Source of the DNA: Alistipes sp.
Lineage (GTDB): Bacteria > Bacteroidota > Bacteroidia > Bacteroidales > Rikenellaceae
NCBI GenBank assembly: GCA_017410165.1
Contig: JAFQRH010000024.1
Location: forward strand, 1-64,000
DNA: 64,000 nucleotides
Direction of reading: 5' to 3'
The translations under genes and the position numbers were made by a program. Within the stretch, counting starts at the first letter, position 1. Each line of letters starts with the position of its first letter. Below are positions 45,122 through 53,994 of this stretch, one piece after another. The notes beneath the pieces were generated by a model. The model worked only from the letters and a program-made list of their open reading frames with translations. It was not told the origin of the DNA and made no database searches.

Positions 45122-46126
45122 TTAGTTTCCTGCTACGACGATGATTGCCAAGCCGCAGATAAAGAGTGCGAACATCAGGGCAAGCAGGGCGTTGGTCTTG
45201 TTGTCGGCGCCCTTGAACTCCTTCCAGATAAATACACCCCAGAATGCAGCCACCATCGGTGCGCCCTGACCGAGAGCGTACGATATGGCAGCACCTGCCT
45301 TGCCGGCTGCGATGTAACTGAATGCTGTGCCAAGACACCAAATCGCACCACCGAGAATGCCGACCAAGTGGGTCGAGAGCGAACCCTTGAAGTACTCGCC
45401 GTACGAAACGCTTGTGCCGACAAACGGACGCTTCATTACATAGGTGTTGAACAACAGGTTCGAGACGAGAACGCCGAGCGAGAAGATGAATATTGCCGAG
45501 TAAGGGGTCAGCATACCTGCTGCCGGATTCTCGAAGTTATTGATATCCATACCTTTGATTACGAAGCGGTAGAATGTGGACATCAGCAGACCTGCTACGA
45601 TGGCAAGCACAATACCTTTGCGGCTGTTGCTGTTTGTGCCACCCTTGCTTACGCGCGCCGCAGCGATACCGTTACAGATGATTGCTGCTACGACAGCCAA
45701 AACACCGATGCTGAGCAGGATGATGTCGCCCTTCGCCTGTTCGAGGTAGTTGTTGATTACACCCAACACAAGGGCCAGGCCGCAACCCAGCGGGAATGCT
45801 ACCGCCATACCTGCCAACGAGGTCGAAGCCGAGAGCAGAATGTTCGAGGCGTTGAAGATGATGCCGCCGAGGGCAACCCACAACACGCTGCGATAGTCCG
45901 CCTGTGCCAAGTCGCTTACGAACGAACGGCCACCCTCTCCCGTGCTACCCATCGTAAAGCCGAGCAGGAGTGTGAAGAGCACCATTCCGATAACGTAGTC
46001 CCAATAGAAGAGCTCATAACGCCAAGTCTTGCCGGCGAGTTTCTGAGTATTACCCCACGAACCCCAGCAGAGCATCGTGATAAAGCAGAAAACAACTGCT
46101 AACGAATAACTTTCAATGATAAACAT
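45122..46126 (-). CDS. Sugar or nucleoside permease of the GRP/RhaT-like group
   Basis: A 334-residue membrane protein with about ten hydrophobic helices, for example LAVVFCFITMLCWGSWGNTQ at the start, ELFYWDYVIGMVLFTLLLGF, and VLWVALGGIIFNASNILLSA. The repeated architecture resembles the drug/metabolite transporter superfamily branches GRP and ureide permease, often annotated as multidrug transporters. It is next to ribokinase (gap about 40 bases) and co-directional, so uptake of ribose or another ribofuranoside is likely. Substrate is inferred from context only. Confidence 0.82.
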   Translation of the reverse strand: MFIIESYSLAVVFCFITMLCWGSWGNTQKLAGKTWRYELFYWDYVIGMVLFTLLLGFTMGSTGEGGRSFVSDLAQADYRSVLWVALGGIIFNASNILLSASTSLAGMAVAFPLGCGLALVLGVINNYLEQAKGDIILLSIGVLAVVAAIICNGIAAARVSKGGTNSNSRKGIVLAIVAGLLMSTFYRFVIKGMDINNFENPAAGMLTPYSAIFIFSLGVLVSNLLFNTYVMKRPFVGTSVSYGEYFKGSLSTHLVGILGGAIWCLGTAFSYIAAGKAGAAISYALGQGAPMVAAFWGVFIWKEFKGADNKTNALLALMFALFICGLAIIVVAGN

Positions 46127-46165
46127 AATATAAAGGTTTTTAGGTTGTTACATAGTGCTATTTTT

Positions 46166-47068
46166 TTAGAATTTATCTACCTCTTCGCGTGTCGGAATCG
46201 AAGGTTGCGCTCCGATGCGAGTGACAGATATTGCGGAGGCCTTCGAGCCGAATATCATCGCATCGCGTAACGAACACCCCTCTGCCAAGGCGGCACAAAT
46301 TGCTCCGTTATATACATCGCCGGCAGCAGTGGTATCTACGGCATTGACGCGGAATGCCGGTACCATCTCGACACGTCCGCCGTCGTCGAGCAAAGCCCCG
46401 TCGCCACCCATCGTTATAATTACTCTCTCGACACCTTTTGCGCGTAACGCCTCCGCTGCGGCACGTGCCGACTGCTCGTCGCGTACTTCAATTCCGGTAA
46501 GTGTTTCTGCCTCGGTTTGATTTGGGGTGATAAGGTATAGTTTCGATAGAACATCTGCGCTCACTTCGGCTGCCGGAGCGGGGTTTAGCACTACCCTTGC
46601 GCCCTTTGCCGCAGCCACGGCTACGCAAGCGGCCACCGTCTCCATAGGTATCTCCAACTGCATAAGCACGATATCGTTCGGCTCGATAAGGTCGAGTGCC
46701 GGCATAACATCGGCAACCGACAACTCGGAATTTGCGCCGAGTGCCACCGAAATAGAGTTCTGTGCCGCAGCATCAACCATAATAAGTGCGATGCCTGACG
46801 GGGTCTTTTTGCGCACGATGTACGATGTATCGACGCCGTATTGACGATATCTGGCGATGGCCTCATCACCGAACATATCTTCGCCGACAGCGGCTGCAAA
46901 TATAACCTTGTGTCCCATACGCGCGATGGCTACTGCCTGATTGGCACCCTTGCCACCTCCCGCCATAACAAAACCGCCTCCGATGACGCTCTCGCCGGGG
47001 CGTGGAAGTCGTTCGGAGCGAACGACCATATCGGTATTTGAACTACCGATGCAGATGATTTTATTCAT
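46166..47068 (-). CDS. rbsK: Ribokinase
   Basis: A 300-residue PfkB-type kinase that phosphorylates D-ribose at O5. The N-terminal CIGSSNTDMVVRSERLPRPG, the glycine-rich VMAGGGKGANQAVAIARMG, and the catalytic VDTTAAGDVYNGAICAALAE (Asp as general base; here GDVYNG where GDTFNG is common) are present, with VIITMGGDGALL between. It precedes the permease on the same strand, forming a ribose-use unit, and it has its own -7 element at 47110-47117. Confidence 0.94.
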   Translation of the reverse strand: MNKIICIGSSNTDMVVRSERLPRPGESVIGGGFVMAGGGKGANQAVAIARMGHKVIFAAAVGEDMFGDEAIARYRQYGVDTSYIVRKKTPSGIALIMVDAAAQNSISVALGANSELSVADVMPALDLIEPNDIVLMQLEIPMETVAACVAVAAAKGARVVLNPAPAAEVSADVLSKLYLITPNQTEAETLTGIEVRDEQSARAAAEALRAKGVERVIITMGGDGALLDDGGRVEMVPAFRVNAVDTTAAGDVYNGAICAALAEGCSLRDAMIFGSKASAISVTRIGAQPSIPTREEVDKF

Positions 47069-47109
47069 AAAACGAGTAAATTTAAGTCATAAACAGAATA
47101 TGACGATAA

Positions 47110-47117
47110 CAAATATA
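47110..47117 (-). promoter_or_regulatory. -7 element of the rbsK/permease unit
   Basis: TATATTTG on the minus strand, 42 bases before the ribokinase start. A -33 TTTG with 12-base spacing (47130-47133) is closer than usual. Confidence 0.55.
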
Positions 47118-47160
47118 TGTATTTTTCTGCAAAAAGCCAATATATGCCGATTTTTTGTTC

Positions 47161-47168
47161 TATCTTTG
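47161..47168 (+). promoter_or_regulatory. -7 element of panB
   Basis: TATCTTTG lies 29 bases before the panB ATG. It supports the start at 47198 over the longer open frame. Confidence 0.6.
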
Positions 47169-47197
47169 TGTTACTAAATATCAAAAATTATACAAAA

Positions 47198-48013
47198 ATG
47201 TCAGTAGAAAGCAGTGTAAGAGCCGTGACGACTTTGCGACTCAAAGAGATGAAGGATCGCGGAGAGAAGATTTCGATGCTTACCTCGTATGATTATTCAA
47301 TGGCGAAAATTGTCGATGCCGCAGGTATTGATGTGATTTTGGTCGGCGATTCGGCAGCCAATGTGATGGCTGGCCACGAGACGACCCTGCCTATTACGCT
47401 CGACCAAATGATATATCACGCTTCGTCAGTTGTGCGTGCAGTTAATCGTGCTTTGGTTGTAGTCGATATGCCGTTTGGAACCTATCAGGGCGACTCGCAG
47501 GCGGCTCTTGACTCGGCTGTCCGCATTATGAAGGAGACCGGTGCAGATGCTGTGAAGATGGAGGGTGGCGAGGAGATTCTCGACTCGGTAAAGCGTATTT
47601 TGACGGCCGGTATTCCGGTAATGGCGCATTTGGGTCTTACGCCGCAGTCGATTCATAAATTCGGTACGTATAACGTTCGCGCCAAGGAGGAGGCCGAGGC
47701 GGCTAAACTTATTAGCGATGCCAAATTGCTCGAAGAGGTGGGCTGTTTTGCCGTTGTGTTGGAGAAGATTCCTGCAACGCTGGCTACGAAGGTGTCCTCC
47801 GAGTTAAGCATTCCGACTATCGGTATTGGTGCCGGTTCGGGTACGGATGGTCAGGTGTTGGTCGTTCACGATATGCTCGGTATCAATAAGGGTTTCTCGC
47901 CGCGTTTTCTGCGACGTTATGCCAACCTGTACGAGGTGATGACCGATGCTGTTTCGCGATATATAGAGGATGTCAAATCGTGCGACTTTCCGAACGAAAA
48001 GGAGCAGTATTAA
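47198..48013 (+). CDS. panB: 3-methyl-2-oxobutanoate hydroxymethyltransferase
   Basis: A 271-residue enzyme of pantothenate (coenzyme A) synthesis that transfers a hydroxymethyl group from methylene-tetrahydrofolate to ketoisovalerate. The start [20 protein letters not shown] is taken because the longer frame crosses the promoter. [40 protein letters not shown] (metal-binding Asp), [11 protein letters not shown] and [19 protein letters not shown] are typical, as is [19 protein letters not shown]. It ends before a repeated terminator hairpin at 48105. Confidence 0.95.
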   Translation: MSVESSVRAVTTLRLKEMKDRGEKISMLTSYDYSMAKIVDAAGIDVILVGDSAANVMAGHETTLPITLDQMIYHASSVVRAVNRALVVVDMPFGTYQGDSQAALDSAVRIMKETGADAVKMEGGEEILDSVKRILTAGIPVMAHLGLTPQSIHKFGTYNVRAKEEAEAAKLISDAKLLEEVGCFAVVLEKIPATLATKVSSELSIPTIGIGAGSGTDGQVLVVHDMLGINKGFSPRFLRRYANLYEVMTDAVSRYIEDVKSCDFPNEKEQY

Positions 48014-48104
48014 CGATTTGTTTTGCTGAACCGAAGCAACCAAGAGTCGTCGAAGAGGGTTTTGCCCTTGAAATCCCTCTTGTTATACAACTTCTAACAG
48101 AGAA

Positions 48105-48146
48105 GGGCGTGTCTAAAAAAACTTGTTAGACACGCCCCTTGTTTTT
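48105..48146. terminator. Terminator after panB; inverted twin of the one at 3816
   Basis: GGGCGTGTCTA and TAGACACGCCC form the same 11-bp stem as at 3816; the loop here reads as the reverse complement of that loop with two fewer A/T. T-rich DNA follows. It lies between converging panB and DUF2812 genes. Confidence 0.87.
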
Positions 48147-48157
48147 GTCGCGGCGAA

Positions 48158-48766
48158 TTAGTGATTTACGCCCAACTCATCGACAATCTCATTCATTCGC
48201 TTGCGCAGTTTGGTCACTATTGGTACGAATATAAACGTAAGTGCAGTCAATGCACCAATGCCGACACCCTGCATAACACCCTCGAAGAAGAGCGATGCGT
48301 CCAAATGCCCGCACGACTCGGCGCAAGCACATCCAAACAGACACAATATAATTATGGCGGTGAATATGCGTAGCAGTAGGCACAAATTGCGAATCGCGTA
48401 ACCGTATGCCTTGTTGGCCATTCTTAACTTGGCAAACATATCTCCGTCGGCGTTGAATGGCCCGTCGGCTGCGCGTTTTTGCAGATACATCCACTGTTTC
48501 TTTTCGCATACGATACGTATTCCGCACTCGGTCAGGAAGTTGTAGTACTCCTCTCGTCCCAGACCGTGTGGCAGATTCTCCGGCAGGTCGAGTTTGTAGA
48601 TATATTCGCGCGGTGTGCCACGCTTGAATACGTATCGGCACAACATCTCGACACGTACGAAATTCCAGCCCTCACGAGCCATTTCGTTCAACCACTTCTC
48701 CTCCTCTTCCCACTGCGAGATGACGAAGAAGTTATAGACCTTTTTGTACTCTCTCTGTTCGCTCAT
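48158..48766 (-). CDS. DUF2812 domain membrane protein
   Basis: A 202-residue protein. The N-terminal half has the DUF2812 pattern (YNFFVISQWEEEEKWLNEMA, GWNFVRVEMLCRYVFKRG). Two membrane segments follow (LCLLLRIFTAIIILCLFGCA and GVGIGALTALTFIFVPIVT) with a basic end. DUF2812 proteins are regularly encoded with PadR regulators, as here: the PadR gene is 13 bases upstream. The function is unknown, perhaps a membrane stress or transport partner controlled by PadR. Confidence 0.82.
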   Translation of the reverse strand: MSEQREYKKVYNFFVISQWEEEEKWLNEMAREGWNFVRVEMLCRYVFKRGTPREYIYKLDLPENLPHGLGREEYYNFLTECGIRIVCEKKQWMYLQKRAADGPFNADGDMFAKLRMANKAYGYAIRNLCLLLRIFTAIIILCLFGCACAESCGHLDASLFFEGVMQGVGIGALTALTFIFVPIVTKLRKRMNEIVDELGVNH

Positions 48767-48779
48767 ATTACCTGTGTAT

Positions 48780-49097
48780 TTAATTGTTTGACAAAATATT
48801 TTCGCCGTTGCGCACCAATTCGCGCAAACGTTCCAACTCTTGCTCTACCACTCTGCGACCCTCTGCCGTTATGTGGTACTCTTTTTTACGGCTGTCGGTG
48901 ATGGTCTCCATCTGCTCAATCCAGCCCTTTTCCAGCAACGTCGATAGTGCGCCGTAGAGCGTGCCGGCGGATATGTTCAGACGGCCGCCACTCAATGTGG
49001 CAGTCTGTTGCATTATGCCGTATCCGTGCACCGGCTTCAATACCGAAAGAAGTATGTAATATACCGCTTCGGTCAGTGCGTTGTTCGATGTATTCAT
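48780..49097 (-). CDS. PadR family transcriptional regulator
   Basis: A 105-residue winged-helix regulator: YYILLSVLKPVHGYGIMQQT is the PadR N-terminal helix region, LNISAGTLYGALSTLLEKGW the recognition helix, and IEQMETITDSRKKEYHITAEGRRVVEQEL the wing and dimer helix in shorter conserved pieces. Such regulators respond to small molecules or stress. It begins a two-gene operon with DUF2812. Repeats of GCCGATATA flank its promoter, pointing to autorepression. Confidence 0.92.
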   Translation of the reverse strand: MNTSNNALTEAVYYILLSVLKPVHGYGIMQQTATLSGGRLNISAGTLYGALSTLLEKGWIEQMETITDSRKKEYHITAEGRRVVEQELERLRELVRNGENILSNN

Positions 49098-49127
49098 AAC
49101 TCTGCTTTAAGTATATCTTTTATTATG

Positions 49128-49190
49128 GTTGCCGATATATCGCCTATCATTATATCGGTTGCCGATACAAAGGTAGCCGATATATTTTAA
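49128..49190 (-). promoter_or_regulatory. padR promoter with three operator-like repeats
   Basis: TACCTTTG (49168-49175 on the minus strand) is the -7 element. The plus strand carries GCCGATAT-type repeats near 49132, 49160 and 49177, plus the opposite-oriented TATATCGG at 49150. The repeats surround the promoter. Confidence 0.65.
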
Positions 49191-49325
49191 TTTGCAAACT
49201 TTTTTGATGTTTTTTTGCATTAGGAGGGGATTTTTTTCAAAAGTTGAGGTTGTTTTGTTTGCGAAATTTGGATGATTTCCGGGTGCTAAATATATTTATA
49301 TTAGCTATTTATGTGCCACCTCCCC

Positions 49326-49367
49326 GAAAAAATACCGCAGGGCTCTTGGCGAAAAAACTCTGCGGTT
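49326..49367 (-). terminator. Terminator after the fimbrillin-family gene
   Basis: On the minus strand ACCGCAGAG and CTCTGCGGT-like bases (ACCGCAG/CTGCGGT exact) flank a large loop, followed by ATTTTTTC. It lies about 40 bases after the stop. Confidence 0.65.
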
Positions 49368-49404
49368 GTGTTGTGCGATTTTTGTGCACGCAATATGTTT
49401 GATT

Positions 49405-50358
49405 CTACCACATAGTGCCACCGTCAGCATAATCCATCTGGTTATTTACCATAGGCATTTCGATATCAAGGGATGCCATTGGCGTAATATGGTTGCGCTT
49501 GATTGTGATTGTGTTCTTTGTCGAAACCCTCTTTGCAAATCCATTTTCATCGTACATTGTAACCGTAATACCCTGCTCGAAACACTGCGGTGGCAGGGCA
49601 ATATAGAATGACGTAGGTGTTTCGCTGTTGAGAGCAATATTGCCACCGCAATTAAGCACAACTTCGGTGATGATTGGATTTTCGGCAATAGGCGCGCCAA
49701 TGTTTTCATCGTCATCCCATTCGCCTTCGACACGATACAAATCTTCGCAAGTCGCAGCAAAAGAGTCCGTAGCATCTTGCGTGTGTATGTAAATTCGGCC
49801 CGCAACCTGCTCGCCATTGTTGCCTTTCAGCGCGATTTTTGACACGTAGCCCTTGCCCGTAAATTGCAACTTTAACCAACCGCACACATTCTTGAACGAC
49901 AACTGCTTGTAGTCGCTTTGCGCAATCATAATTGACGAGCCGACGCCGTAACTGTTTTTGCAATACATCTGCTCGGCAGGCAGAAATGCCTTGATATCAT
50001 ACGTCTTACAATCGAAACCATAATCCTTGTTATATGGGTATATGGCAATGATTTTGGTCGTTTCTTGCGTTGCAATGCCCTCTTCTACGAGTTCAATCGA
50101 ACCCTCCGTATCGCCTGTTTTGCCGGTGAACTGATACTTATCGTTGGCATTCGAGCGATAGAATACCGATACAAGGTCGCCTTCGGTCCAAACAGGACGG
50201 CCATCCTCGCCAAGCTGGATGCGAGTATCCTCCTCATCGAACGAAACGTAGAGCTCGTCGGGTGTGGTTGGTGCGTCCGGCGCAAGGTCTTGCGTTGCAT
50301 TGGTCGAGCAGCCGGCGAAAACTATTGTCGCAAGTGCAAAAAGGAGGTGTTTTTTCAT
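49405..50358 (-). CDS. Fimbrillin family lipoprotein
   Basis: A 317-residue lipoprotein (lipobox IVFAGCSTN, Cys17). The fimbrillin-like pattern is clear: RPVWTEGDLVSVFYRSN, TTKIIAIYPYNKDYGF, VCGWLKLQFTGKGYVSKIAL, VVLNCGGNIALNSETPTSFYIALPP in shorter conserved pieces. It resembles the N-terminal domain of the lipoprotein at 7665. It is the last gene of a minus-strand run with a short-chain dehydrogenase and a metallo-hydrolase; the gap to the dehydrogenase is 18 bases. It is expected on the outer membrane or in fimbria-like structures. Confidence 0.82.
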   Translation of the reverse strand: MKKHLLFALATIVFAGCSTNATQDLAPDAPTTPDELYVSFDEEDTRIQLGEDGRPVWTEGDLVSVFYRSNANDKYQFTGKTGDTEGSIELVEEGIATQETTKIIAIYPYNKDYGFDCKTYDIKAFLPAEQMYCKNSYGVGSSIMIAQSDYKQLSFKNVCGWLKLQFTGKGYVSKIALKGNNGEQVAGRIYIHTQDATDSFAATCEDLYRVEGEWDDDENIGAPIAENPIITEVVLNCGGNIALNSETPTSFYIALPPQCFEQGITVTMYDENGFAKRVSTKNTITIKRNHITPMASLDIEMPMVNNQMDYADGGTMW

Positions 50359-50376
50359 CTTATCAAGTGTTCTCTG

Positions 50377-51195
50377 CTATTTGAATGGTGAATCCGGTTC
50401 GCGGGACATTACCATATAGAACATCTTGTCGAGGAATGCCGGCGCAAACTTCTTGACAAAGTGCGTTGCGCGACCCTCAATCTCCATCAGGCACAGACGC
50501 TTACGCTTGGCAATACCTTTGGCAACGATGCGTGCAACCTGCTCGGCTGTCATCATCTTACCCTCCTCGCGCGGAGTGCTACCCTGCTGTGAGCCGTCGG
50601 CTACGAGTGCCGAAAAACGGACGTTCGATGCAGTGAAGCCCGGACAAGCAACCATTACGTGCAGACCCTTCTTGATATTCTCGATGCGGATTGTCTCCAA
50701 GAGACCCGTCATTGCATATTTCGATGCCGAGTAACCCGTTCTGCCCGGCAGACCGTGCAGACCTGCCACCGACGAAATGCCGACAAGCGAGCCCTTCGAC
50801 TTTTGCAGATAAGGGAGCGCGTATTTCGAGCAATATACCGTTCCCCAGAAGTTTACGTCCATCAATCGGTGCAGTACGCTCAAATCCACATCGTCGAAAA
50901 TTGCACGCATAGATATACCGGCGTTGCAAATTAGTACGTCGATGCCGCCGAATGCCTCGACTGCGGTGTCAATCAGCCGTTTGCAATCTTCTGATTTCGT
51001 GACGTCGGTTGCGCAGTATGCCGCTTCGCCGCCTCGATTGCGAATCTCGGTCGTCAATTCAGCGAGCTTCTCTTCGCTACGTGCGCCGAGAACGACCTTC
51101 GCGCCCATCTCTGAATATACTTTTGCCATCGCCTCGCCGATACCGGACGACGCGCCTGTAATGACAACGATTTTTCCTTTTAATGCGTTTTTCAT
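50377..51195 (-). CDS. Short-chain dehydrogenase/reductase
   Basis: A 272-residue NAD(P)-dependent oxidoreductase of the classical SDR type. The nucleotide-binding motif is VVITGASSGIGEAMAKVYSE (TGxxxGxG), NAG occurs in VLICNAGISMRA, the catalytic Ser in VGISSVAGLHGLPG, and YxxxK in GYSASKYAMTGLLET. The C-terminus (KKFAPAFLDKMFYMVMS) is hydrophobic, as in membrane-associated short-chain enzymes. The substrate is unknown. It sits between the metallo-hydrolase (gap 11 bases) and the fimbrillin gene. Confidence 0.92.
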   Translation of the reverse strand: MKNALKGKIVVITGASSGIGEAMAKVYSEMGAKVVLGARSEEKLAELTTEIRNRGGEAAYCATDVTKSEDCKRLIDTAVEAFGGIDVLICNAGISMRAIFDDVDLSVLHRLMDVNFWGTVYCSKYALPYLQKSKGSLVGISSVAGLHGLPGRTGYSASKYAMTGLLETIRIENIKKGLHVMVACPGFTASNVRFSALVADGSQQGSTPREEGKMMTAEQVARIVAKGIAKRKRLCLMEIEGRATHFVKKFAPAFLDKMFYMVMSREPDSPFK

Positions 51196-51206
51196 ATTTG
51201 GTTATA

Positions 51207-51998
51207 TTAAATTTCAACTTTCAATCCGTCGTATGCAAACCACACGCCCTCCGGTAGTCGGCGTTGTGCCTCCTCGTGCAGACCCACCTCGTGCGACATA
51301 TGTGTCAGGTATGCTCTCTCGGGTCGTACGCGACTAATGAGCGATAGTGCATCATCGACCGAGAAGTGCGAATCGTGTGGCGTGAATCGCAGAGCATTGA
51401 CTACCAAGACGCGTACGCCGCACAACTTTTCGACTTCCGATGCGTCAATCTCCTTGAAGTCGGTTAGATATGCCACATCGCCGATTCGGTATCCGGTTGT
51501 GGCAAATCGGGAGTGGTGGCCTCGTATGGGGGTAATCTCTACCCCATTGATATTTAGCGGTTGGCTGTCGTCAAATTCGTGCAGCGCAATCTCCGGCACG
51601 CCTCGGTATCTGTTGTTGCTCACAAATGCGTAGTCGTAATCTTTGCGCACGCACGCCGCTGTGTCGGGTGTGGCATAGATATTGACTGTATGCACAGCGT
51701 GCGGGTAATCGACAAAGTTCAACGCTCGCACGTCATCGATGCCGCCCGTGTGATCTTTGTGTTTGTGCGTGAGAAGTATCGCTGTTATGTGGCTGATATC
51801 CTCGCGCAACATCTGTACTCTGAAATCGGGGCCGGCATCGATTATGAACCGACAACCCTGCGTCTCGATCATTGCCGATGTGCGTAAACGGTGGTCGCGA
51901 GCATCTGCCGACCTACAAACCGCACAACGACAACCAATGACCGGAACACCCTGCGAAGTGCCCGTGCCGAGAAAGGTTAATGTCGTGTTTTGTGCCAT
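51207..51998 (-). CDS. Metallo-beta-lactamase-fold hydrolase (PhnP/RNase Z-like)
   Basis: A 263-residue hydrolase. LTFLGTGTSQGVPVIGCRCAV starts the fold; the metal motif HKHKDHTGGIDDV (about residue 77), a further His in RGHHSRF and an Asp in YLTDFKEID are present, with LTHMSHEVG near the end. The Cys pair CRCAVC at the start recalls PhnP-type cyclic phosphodiesterases and related phosphoribosyl 1,2-cyclic phosphate hydrolases. It heads the operon, with a -7 element at 52051-52058. Confidence 0.92.
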   Translation of the reverse strand: MAQNTTLTFLGTGTSQGVPVIGCRCAVCRSADARDHRLRTSAMIETQGCRFIIDAGPDFRVQMLREDISHITAILLTHKHKDHTGGIDDVRALNFVDYPHAVHTVNIYATPDTAACVRKDYDYAFVSNNRYRGVPEIALHEFDDSQPLNINGVEITPIRGHHSRFATTGYRIGDVAYLTDFKEIDASEVEKLCGVRVLVVNALRFTPHDSHFSVDDALSLISRVRPERAYLTHMSHEVGLHEEAQRRLPEGVWFAYDGLKVEI

Positions 51999-52050
51999 TG
52001 AAGTCGGTGTTTTTACCGTCTGATGTAAAAAAACACACCAAACGATATGA

Positions 52051-52096
52051 CAAAGATACTATTTTTTGGAGATTTCATATTAAAAGATTACTTTTG
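52051..52096. promoter_or_regulatory. Divergent promoters for the metallo-hydrolase operon and the ferredoxin
   Basis: Minus strand: TATCTTTG at 52051-52058. Plus strand: TTTG (52065-52068), 20 bases, TACTTTTG (52089-52096), a perfect match for the ferredoxin promoter. Confidence 0.75.
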
Positions 52097-52125
52097 TATC
52101 ACATTTTTCATAAAACAAATTTTTT

Positions 52126-52290
52126 ATGGCTTACAAAATTTCAGACTCGTGCGTTGCTTGTGGTACCTGCATCGACGAGTGTCCTGTCGAGGCAATTTCG
52201 GCAGGTGACATCTATGTAATTGACCCTGACAAGTGCATCGAGTGTGGTGCTTGCGCAGGTGTTTGTCCTTCGGAGGCGATTTCGTTGTAG
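52126..52290 (+). CDS. 2[4Fe-4S] ferredoxin
   Basis: A 54-residue electron carrier with two cluster motifs: CVACGTCIDECP near the N-terminus and CIECGACAGVCP in the second half, each CxxCxxCxxxCP. The length is normal for clostridial-type ferredoxins used by anaerobes with pyruvate:ferredoxin oxidoreductase and hydrogenases. It has its own promoter and terminator, so it is a single-gene unit. It is short enough to be missed by length cut-offs. Confidence 0.97.
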   Translation: MAYKISDSCVACGTCIDECPVEAISAGDIYVIDPDKCIECGACAGVCPSEAISL

Positions 52291-52315
52291 TCGCACCTGC
52301 CTAAAGGATAGAATC

Positions 52316-52356
52316 GCGACCTTCTCACTTATGTTGAGGAGGTCGCTTTCGTTTTA
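52316..52356 (+). terminator. Terminator of the ferredoxin gene
   Basis: GCGACCTTCTCA pairs with TGAGGAGGTCGC (one mismatch), followed by TTTCGTTTT. It lies 25 bases after the stop and marks the end of the core-like part of the window. Confidence 0.85.
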
Positions 52357-52387
52357 TGGTGCTGGGTGAGACTCTCTCTCCTATTGT

Positions 52388-52551
52388 CCTTTGTAGGACA
52401 AAGTATCGAAATTTCTAACACATTCATCAGTGATTACGAATTAGTAATGCAGTTTGCAAAATGGTTTGGTGTTCGAGAATATAAGCCCCCTTTACAGAAA
52501 GGGGGGTTGGGGGATAGGTAACACACAGTCTCTCTCCCGCTACAAAAAAAA
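52388..52551. repeat. Repeat R-alpha, copy 1
   Basis: About 164 bases nearly identical to 54528-54690. It includes the hairpin CCCCCTTT-ACAG-AAAGGGGG near 52488 and ends in TCTCTCCCGCTACAAAA. No gene is present in 52291-52850; the remainder is AT-rich. Confidence 0.9.
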
Positions 52552-52817
52552 TAGTTAATATATCACAGATGAACACTAACATAATCTATCTTATTGGTAA
52601 CCATTCCTCTATGTGCATTAGGGACTTTACGGAAGATTCTCATTATTGAAAAGCAATCTTTATAGTTCTCTACAAATCAAACAGTTAAATTATTTAACAA
52701 GCATTTGGATATTATTGGAATGATTGGTATCTTTGTGGGATGCTGGGTGAGAGTTAGATGAAATTCCGTGTACACCTTGAGCATATTAATTAAAGATTTC
52801 CTATTTATAGTCTCATG

Positions 52818-52849
52818 TTTGGATAATTTACAAGTTTATCTTATATTTG
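52818..52849 (+). promoter_or_regulatory. Promoter of the leader and lipoprotein at 53111
   Basis: TTTG (52818-52821), 20 bases, TATATTTG (52842-52849): exact Bacteroidetes consensus and spacing. Confidence 0.85.
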
Positions 52850-52854
52850 TAGAA

Positions 52855-53076
52855 ATCAAAAAAAATATAGAACACAAGAAGAGATTAAATCTGCATAAAT
52901 AATAGGCGTTAGCTTTTATTTCGGGGATTCTGAAACTTGGACACTTTCTCAATCACACCCAAAGGAATAGAGTTTGCGCCCGTGCTTCATAGCGCGGGCC
53001 TTATTCCGTATATAGGGTGTGAGGTAGTCCAAGACCGCAGAATCCAATATCGAGAATTGGGTCTGCGCTTTTTTAT
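52855..53076 (+). ncRNA. Structured leader RNA ending in a terminator
   Basis: A roughly 220-nt predicted transcript starts at the promoter above and ends at GCAGAATCCAAT/ATTGGGTCTGC with a T run (53037-53075), 35 bases before the lipoprotein ATG. Inside are a GGCGTTAGC segment near 52906 and a hairpin CCCGTGCTTCATAGCGCGGG near 52979. Full-length transcription of the gene would need read-through of the terminator, so attenuation is possible. Sequences of this type are familiar to me from Bacteroides accessory regions, but I cannot name a family. Confidence 0.5.
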
Positions 53077-53110
53077 TATGATCTAAAAACACTAACTTAA
53101 AACTACCCTT

Positions 53111-53914
53111 ATGAAAAAGCAAATTTTAGGAGTCGTCATCTTTGCTATGACATTTATCGCATGTGGCCCATCGCAAGCAGAGTACGACAAACTCGTAAAG
53201 GCAAATGAATCTTTACAACAAGAAATTCAATCATTAAAAACTGAAATTGAGAACTATCAGAATACGCCTGATAAACTTTACAAAGAGGCCGAGCAATTTA
53301 TTAAAGCAAAAGACAGAGTCGGATTACAAGAAGTCATTAATAAATTTCTCAAATATCATCCTACATCAAACGAGTACATAAAGGCGCAATCGGCCCTTGA
53401 TAAACTAACCGAAGCAGAAAACGCTCGCATTAAAGCAGAAGAAGCAAAACGACTGCAAGCCGTTAATAAGTTAAGGAAAGAAATAGATGATATTAACGGA
53501 ATAACGTGGTACTATAACCCTTATTTCACGCACTATAACAACTCAAATCATGTATCTATATATATGGGAAAACGCGAACATGGCAAACCATGGTTGCGAT
53601 TGATAATGTCCTATTACGGTGATAATTGGATTTTCTTTGACTCCGCATATTTGTCATATGATGGCAACACGTGGGAAATTTCATTCAACGAATACGAAGA
53701 TAAAAAGAGTGACAACGATTCATCGTGCTGGGAGTGGATTGATGTCGGAGTTGATGAATATCTATTAGCATATCTTAAAGAGATGGTGAATGGCAAAACT
53801 CTTAAAATGAGATTAAGAGGTAAATATCAAAAAGACAAAGTGCTTTCAACCGCCGAGAGGAATGCAATTAAAGATGTATTATTGGCATACGACGTGCTGA
53901 TGCAAGACAATTAA
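53111..53914 (+). CDS. Accessory lipoprotein with coiled coil
   Basis: A 267-residue lipoprotein (lipobox TFIACGPSQ, Cys18). Residues 22-60 and 108-135 are rich in Glu, Lys and Gln and predict coiled coils (EYDKLVKANESLQQEIQSLK). The C-terminal half is a compact domain with many aromatic residues: GITWYYNPYFTHYNNSNHVS, WLRLIMSYYGDNWIFFDSAY, SSCWEWIDVGVDEYLLAYLK. No known fold is assigned; similar proteins occur in Bacteroidales mobile elements, to my memory. It is read from the leader promoter and is followed by a terminator at 53995. Confidence 0.75.
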   Translation: MKKQILGVVIFAMTFIACGPSQAEYDKLVKANESLQQEIQSLKTEIENYQNTPDKLYKEAEQFIKAKDRVGLQEVINKFLKYHPTSNEYIKAQSALDKLTEAENARIKAEEAKRLQAVNKLRKEIDDINGITWYYNPYFTHYNNSNHVSIYMGKREHGKPWLRLIMSYYGDNWIFFDSAYLSYDGNTWEISFNEYEDKKSDNDSSCWEWIDVGVDEYLLAYLKEMVNGKTLKMRLRGKYQKDKVLSTAERNAIKDVLLAYDVLMQDN

Positions 53915-53994
53915 CTTGGCTCGCGCTATATATGACTCACTGGCTGGTGGGCAAAAACTTCGCCACCGAATTTTAAGCTATAGATTATATAGGT

